In this document: piece after piece, positions 6,102-8,965 of the stretch | How the letters are laid out: the number at the start of each line of letters is the position of its first letter | How positions within the stretch are numbered: position 1 is the first letter of the stretch | Source: DATDAH01 sp036525535 | Lineage (GTDB): Bacteria; Actinomycetota; Acidimicrobiia; Acidimicrobiales; DATDAH01 | DNA length: 8,965 nucleotides | Assembly (NCBI GenBank): GCA_036525535.1 | Contig: DATDAH010000286.1 | Location: forward strand, 1 to 8,965 | Reading direction: 5' to 3' | Program-made: the position numbers and the translations under genes | The notes under the pieces: model-generated | What the model was told of the DNA's origin: nothing | Databases searched by the model: none | What the model saw: the letters and a program-made list of their open reading frames with translations, nothing else

Positions 6102-6527
6102 TCAGGACAAGGTCTCCCCCGGGTTCCGCCAGCCCGTCCAGAGCACCAGGGCGCCGAGCACGACCGACAGGAACAGGCTCACCGGGACGGCGACCTGGTC
6201 GGCGCCCTCGAGGGGGTCCAAGTGGCGCAGGTGGTAGACGAGGTGCGGCAGGCCGTAGGCCAGCCACGCTCCCCCGGCGGCCAGCACGGCAGCCCGCGAG
6301 AGTGTGACAAAGGCCACAATGGCCACGACGGCGAGCGCCAGGTTCAGGGCCCCGACGTCCCGGATGAGGTGCTGGTTGTAGGGCCCGTCGACGCTGACCC
6401 AGACGCGACCGGCGCCCGGGAAGTCGTCGTAGAACGACTGCGGGGCGAAGGCGGCCCACAGGCCCACCTGCAGGCCCACGACGGCCAGGAGGGCGAGCGC
6501 GATGCGGACGACCGTTCTCGGTGTCAT
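6102..6527 (-). CDS. Conserved four-helix integral membrane protein, function unknown
   Basis: A 141-residue protein starting at the ATG at 6527. It has four hydrophobic segments near residues 7-28, 57-76, 79-98 and 111-131. The loop after helix 1 reads FYDDFPGAGRVWVSVDGPYNQHLIRDVGALN (32-62), and the loop between helices 3 and 4 reads LPHLVYHLRHLDPLEGADQ (93-111). The conserved-looking His, Asp and Tyr residues at the membrane face (YNQHLIRD, HLVYHLRHL) resemble what I recall of an uncharacterised actinobacterial membrane family; they could bind a metal or haem, but nothing here shows that. A weak AAGG lies 8 nt before the ATG. The frame stays open upstream, but that part is antisense to alkB and has no membrane character. 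It diverges from alkB. Confidence 0.75.
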   Translation of the reverse strand: MTPRTVVRIALALLAVVGLQVGLWAAFAPQSFYDDFPGAGRVWVSVDGPYNQHLIRDVGALNLALAVVAIVAFVTLSRAAVLAAGGAWLAYGLPHLVYHLRHLDPLEGADQVAVPVSLFLSVVLGALVLWTGWRNPGETLS

Positions 6528-6569
6528 GCGCGGAGCCTTGCACCTGGGTGGAGCGAACGGGTGTTCGTC

Positions 6570-6575
6570 TAGGAT
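6570..6575 (+). promoter_or_regulatory. -10 box for alkB, probably leaderless
   Basis: TAGGAT ends 6 nt before the GTG at 6582, the same spacing as at the zinc-ribbon and yjbQ genes. No convincing -35 is seen at 17-18 nt; a TTGCAC at 6538 is too far away. No Shine-Dalgarno precedes the GTG. The divergent membrane-protein gene starts 54 nt to the left. Confidence 0.5.
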
Positions 6576-6581
6576 GGCGAG

Positions 6582-7205
6582 GTGCTGGCGTTCCAGGGCT
6601 CGCTGCTGTCGGACCCCTCCCCTGCGCTCACGGGGGCATCGGTGCGCCGACACCCGCTCAGCCGGGGGGCGTGGGTCGATCACGCCGCCGACTGGTTGGC
6701 GGGCGCCGACGCCCTGTTCACGAGGCTGGTCGACGAACTGGCTTGGCGGCACCGCCGCGTCTGGATGTACGAGCGGGAGGTCGACGAGCCCCGCCTGACG
6801 GCAGCGCTCACGGGGCCCGCCCAGCAGGACTATCCGGTCGTGGCGGAGATCATCACCGCGCTGGAGGACCGCTATGGAGGCGCGTTCGGCTCCTGCTGGC
6901 TGAACCTCTACCGGGACGGTCGGGACAGCGTGGCCTGGCACGGCGACCGGATCGCCCGGGACCGGCTGACCGGCCTGGTGGCCATCGTGTCGGTCGGTGA
7001 ACGCCGGCCATTCCGGTTGCGGCCCAAGGGCGGCGGACCGTCGATCGGCTACGACCTCGGTCGGGGCGATCTGCTGGTCATGGGCGGCACCTGCCAACGC
7101 ACCTGGGACCACGCGGTGCCCAAGGTGGCGCGCGCCGGCCCGCGGATCAGCCTCACCTTTCGCCCCGTCGGCCAGGAGATCCCGTTCACCCCTGGAGGAA
7201 GCTGA
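6582..7205 (+). CDS. alkB: AlkB-type 2-oxoglutarate/Fe(II)-dependent dioxygenase (nucleic-acid dealkylation)
   Basis: A 207-residue cytoplasmic enzyme. AlkB proteins oxidatively remove alkyl groups from bases such as 1-methyladenine and 3-methylcytosine, using Fe(II), O2 and 2-oxoglutarate. The iron-binding set is visible: H120 and D122 in AWHGDR, and H177 in TWDHAVPK. The 2-oxoglutarate/base-side arginines R188 and R194 sit in GPRISLTFR with the six-residue spacing seen in E. coli AlkB. NLYRDGRDSVAWHGD and GDLLVMGG are further family hallmarks. The length is normal. The HGD-R-I-A form, where many homologues have HSDDE, is a variant I recall from actinobacteria. The GTG start follows a -10 box by 6 nt. 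The 3' end overlaps the convergent yjbQ gene by 20 bp. The exact substrate cannot be read from sequence. Confidence 0.92.
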   Translation: MLAFQGSLLSDPSPALTGASVRRHPLSRGAWVDHAADWLAGADALFTRLVDELAWRHRRVWMYEREVDEPRLTAALTGPAQQDYPVVAEIITALEDRYGGAFGSCWLNLYRDGRDSVAWHGDRIARDRLTGLVAIVSVGERRPFRLRPKGGGPSIGYDLGRGDLLVMGGTCQRTWDHAVPKVARAGPRISLTFRPVGQEIPFTPGGS

Positions 7206-7590
7206 GCCGGACCTCGCGGCGGGGGTTGTCCCGGTTGGTGTCGACCAGGAGGAGCGACTGCCAGGTGCCGAGGGCCAGCCGTCCGTCGAGGACGGGAATG
7301 CTCACCGATGGCGACAGCAGGGCCGGGAGCACGTGGTCGGCGCCGTGGCCGGCACTGCCGTGAGCGTGGCGGTAACGGTCGTCGCGGGGTACGAGGTGCT
7401 GCTCGAGCAGGTCCACGAGGTCGTCGTCGGATCCCGCGCCCGTCTCCATCAGGGCCAGGCCGACCGTGGCGTGGGGGGCGAACACGTGGAGGAGGCCGTC
7501 GCCCCGACCGCTCACGAATCGGGCGGCGTCGGCCGTCAAGTCGTGGACAGGACGGGTGCCGGTGGTGATTTTCAGGACGGTCGTGTCCAC
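7186..7590 (-). CDS. yjbQ: YjbQ / UPF0047 family protein
   Basis: A 134-residue protein of the YjbQ (UPF0047) family, small trimeric beta proteins. Some members show weak thiamine-phosphate synthase activity; the physiological role remains unsettled. Hallmarks are HVFAPHATVGLALMETG (35-51), the His/Asp cluster YRHAHGSAGHGADHVLPALL (73-92) likely to bind a metal, the core SVSIPVLDGRLALGTWQS (95-112), and the C-terminal basic strand REVRLSFLQG (125-134). Length and motif order fit the family, so it appears intact. The GTG start at 7590 lies 6 nt after a TATCGT -10 box. The last 20 bp overlap the end of alkB on the other strand. Confidence 0.9.
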   Translation of the reverse strand: MDTTVLKITTGTRPVHDLTADAARFVSGRGDGLLHVFAPHATVGLALMETGAGSDDDLVDLLEQHLVPRDDRYRHAHGSAGHGADHVLPALLSPSVSIPVLDGRLALGTWQSLLLVDTNRDNPRREVRLSFLQG

Positions 7591-7596
7591 GGGCCG

Positions 7597-7606
7597 ACGA
7601 TACGGT
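7597..7606. promoter_or_regulatory. Overlapping divergent -10 boxes for yjbQ (minus) and the Gly/Arg protein gene (plus)
   Basis: The minus strand reads TATCGT (7602-7597), 6 nt before the yjbQ GTG. The plus strand reads TACGGT (7601-7606), 10 nt before the ATG at 7617. The two boxes share the TA at 7601-7602, so the 26-nt gap between the starts may hold both promoters, and RNA polymerase could occupy only one at a time. Neither has a clear -35. Both mRNAs would have almost no leader. Confidence 0.45.
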
Positions 7607-7616
7607 GGTTCGCCGT

Positions 7617-8965
7617 ATGTCCAGACGGATCGATGTCGAGCTCACCAGTGACCGCGGGGACGGGACGCTCACGTGGCGGGCCGCGGGCGCCAAGGCGCCA
7701 AAGGGCGTGCTCGACGCCACCCTGCTCCCGACGGGGGTGAAGGTCGGCGACACCGTCAAGGCCGATGCCGACTACGACATGGAAGGCGTCACCATCGTCG
7801 CCGTGATGGCGCCGACCGAGAAGAAGAAGTCGCCCGACGTCATCGAGTTCATCGGCGCACCGCCCCCACCCCCCCGGGACTACACGAAGGAGCCCGAGCG
7901 TCGGGAGCGCAAGCCCCGTCGGGGCGATCGAGACGGCCGCGGTGGGCCGGGTGGTCGCGGTGGTCCCCGTGGCGGTGCGGGTGGGCCCGGTGGACCGGGC
8001 GCGCCCGGCGGTGGCCGGGAGCGCAAGCCCCACGACCGACCGGAGCGCCCCCGCTTCGAGCGCCCCGAGAAGCCCAAACTGCCCCCGAAGCCCAAGGCGC
8101 CTCGGCTCCGGGCCGGGCGCAAGCACCGCCAGGCTCTCCTGGCCGAGCTGCCCGAGGAGCAGCGCCCGGTCGCCGAGCAGGTCCTGAAGGGCGGCATCCC
8201 CGCCGTGCGGGCCGCCATCGACGAGCAGAACGCCGCGGCCAAGGAGGCAGGCAACCCGCTGGTGAACGCCGACGCCCTCCTGGCCATGGCCGAGACGATC
8301 GTCCCCAAGGCCCGCGTCGCCGAATGGCAGGATCGGGCCGAGGCCGCCATCGAGCAGATCGACACCGTCGACCTGCGGGACCTGCGCTCCGTGGTCACGA
8401 AGGCCGAGAGTGCCGCCAAGGACGAGGCCTCCCGCGAGCTCGCCGAACGGCTGCGCACGGGCCTGGTCGCCCGCCTCGAGAAGGAGCAGGCCGCTTGGTT
8501 GGGCGAGATTGCCGAATTGCTGGCCGATGACCGCGTCGTGAGGGCGCTGAACGTCAGCTCGCGCCCGCCGAAGGCCGGCACGCCCCTTCCTCGCGATCTG
8601 GCCGAGCGCCTCACGGCGGCGGCGGCCGCCGCCCTGACCGACCAGATCGGCTCCAAGCGCTGGAGCACCGTGCTCGAGGCCCTCGCCCTCTCGCCCGTGC
8701 ACGCCCAGGTGGAGCCGGCCTCCGTGCCCGCGTCGCCCAACGACGAGCTGATCGCTGCCGTCACCCGGGTGTCGATGCAGGTCCCCCAGATCGCGGCCAA
8801 GTTCGGCATCGAGCCCAGGCCCGCGCCCCGCTCCCGCGGCAGTCGCTCCCGGCCGCGAACGGGCGGCCCGAAGCCGGGCGCCCCGCCGACCCCGGCGCGG
8901 GCAAAGGCTCCCCGGATCCCGCCGCCCCCGCCCATCGCCGACACCCCCGTCGGGACCAGCGCACC
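7617..8965 (+). CDS. Unrecognised protein with Gly/Arg-rich low-complexity segment, 3' end cut by window
   Basis: An open frame of 449 codons from the ATG at 7617 to the right edge, without a stop. I do not recognise a named family, though the N-terminus resembles hypothetical proteins I recall from Acidimicrobiia. Residues 1-80 look like a compact beta domain (RRIDVELTSDRGDGTLTW, then GDTVKADADYDMEGVTIVAV), reminiscent of small OB-type folds. Residues about 99-136 are Gly/Arg/Pro-rich (GRGGPGGRGGPRGG), like RGG RNA-binding tracts. Residues 137-175 are Lys/Arg/Pro-rich. About 176-370 are charged helices (HRQALLAELPEEQRPVAEQV, EAAIEQIDTVDLRDLRSVVT). From about 400 the chain is again Arg/Pro/Gly-rich (RSRGSRSRPRTGGPKPG). 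Codon pattern and frame are coding-like throughout, and the opposite-strand frames lack any domain. A role with RNA is a guess from composition only. Confidence 0.8.
   Translation, partial: MSRRIDVELTSDRGDGTLTWRAAGAKAPKGVLDATLLPTGVKVGDTVKADADYDMEGVTIVAVMAPTEKKKSPDVIEFIGAPPPPPRDYTKEPERRERKPRRGDRDGRGGPGGRGGPRGGAGGPGGPGAPGGGRERKPHDRPERPRFERPEKPKLPPKPKAPRLRAGRKHRQALLAELPEEQRPVAEQVLKGGIPAVRAAIDEQNAAAKEAGNPLVNADALLAMAETIVPKARVAEWQDRAEAAIEQIDTVDLRDLRSVVTKAESAAKDEASRELAERLRTGLVARLEKEQAAWLGEIAELLADDRVVRALNVSSRPPKAGTPLPRDLAERLTAAAAAALTDQIGSKRWSTVLEALALSPVHAQVEPASVPASPNDELIAAVTRVSMQVPQIAAKFGIEPRPAPRSRGSRSRPRTGGPKPGAPPTPARAKAPRIPPPPPIADTPVGTSA

Noticed and set aside
7572..8944. Minus-strand open frames (376 and 354 codons) and a plus-strand frame (285 codons) over the Gly/Arg gene
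   Set aside because: They would run through yjbQ or the shared promoter and show no motifs, while the frame from 7617 is open to the edge and has ordered domains.

Overview
The window is very GC-rich DNA with dense genes, frequent GTG starts, 4-base GTGA gene overlaps and TANNNT -10 boxes lying right next to start codons. Together with the protein families present, this suggests a high-GC actinobacterium, most likely an Acidimicrobiia-type lineage. The lineage is an inference; no rRNA or marker gene is present.

Left half (1-5659): this reads as a vitamin B12 (cobalamin) capture and uptake locus. On the minus strand, transcribed leftward, is an ECF transporter operon: ecfT (transmembrane coupling protein), a fused double ATPase ecfA, and the start of an S component that runs off the left edge. 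The three are joined by GTGA stop/start overlaps. Divergent from it, on the plus strand, a sigma70-like promoter and a cobalamin riboswitch precede two translationally coupled genes. The first encodes a secreted protein with a prenyltransferase-like alpha-barrel region followed by three SLH domains. The second encodes a secreted, cysteine-rich DUF4430-like protein with a low-complexity stalk and a C-terminal membrane anchor. The alpha-barrel and DUF4430 folds are the two halves of animal transcobalamin/intrinsic factor. The pair therefore looks like a split, cell-surface transcobalamin that could hand B12 to the neighbouring ECF importer. That is the main discovery of the window.

Right half (5660-8965): ordinary small chromosomal genes. 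These are a CxxC/CxxxC zinc-ribbon protein, a four-helix membrane protein (minus), an AlkB-type 2-oxoglutarate/Fe(II) dioxygenase, a YjbQ/UPF0047 protein (minus, with its 3' end overlapping alkB by 20 bp), and the first 449 codons of an unrecognised protein with a Gly/Arg-rich low-complexity segment, which runs off the right edge. Three of these genes have a TANNNT -10 box exactly 6 nt before a GTG start, which suggests leaderless mRNAs.

No tRNA, rRNA, CRISPR array or transposase gene was seen. The only gene-free stretch near 300 bases (about 2851/2944-3158) is filled by the promoter, riboswitch and expression platform.
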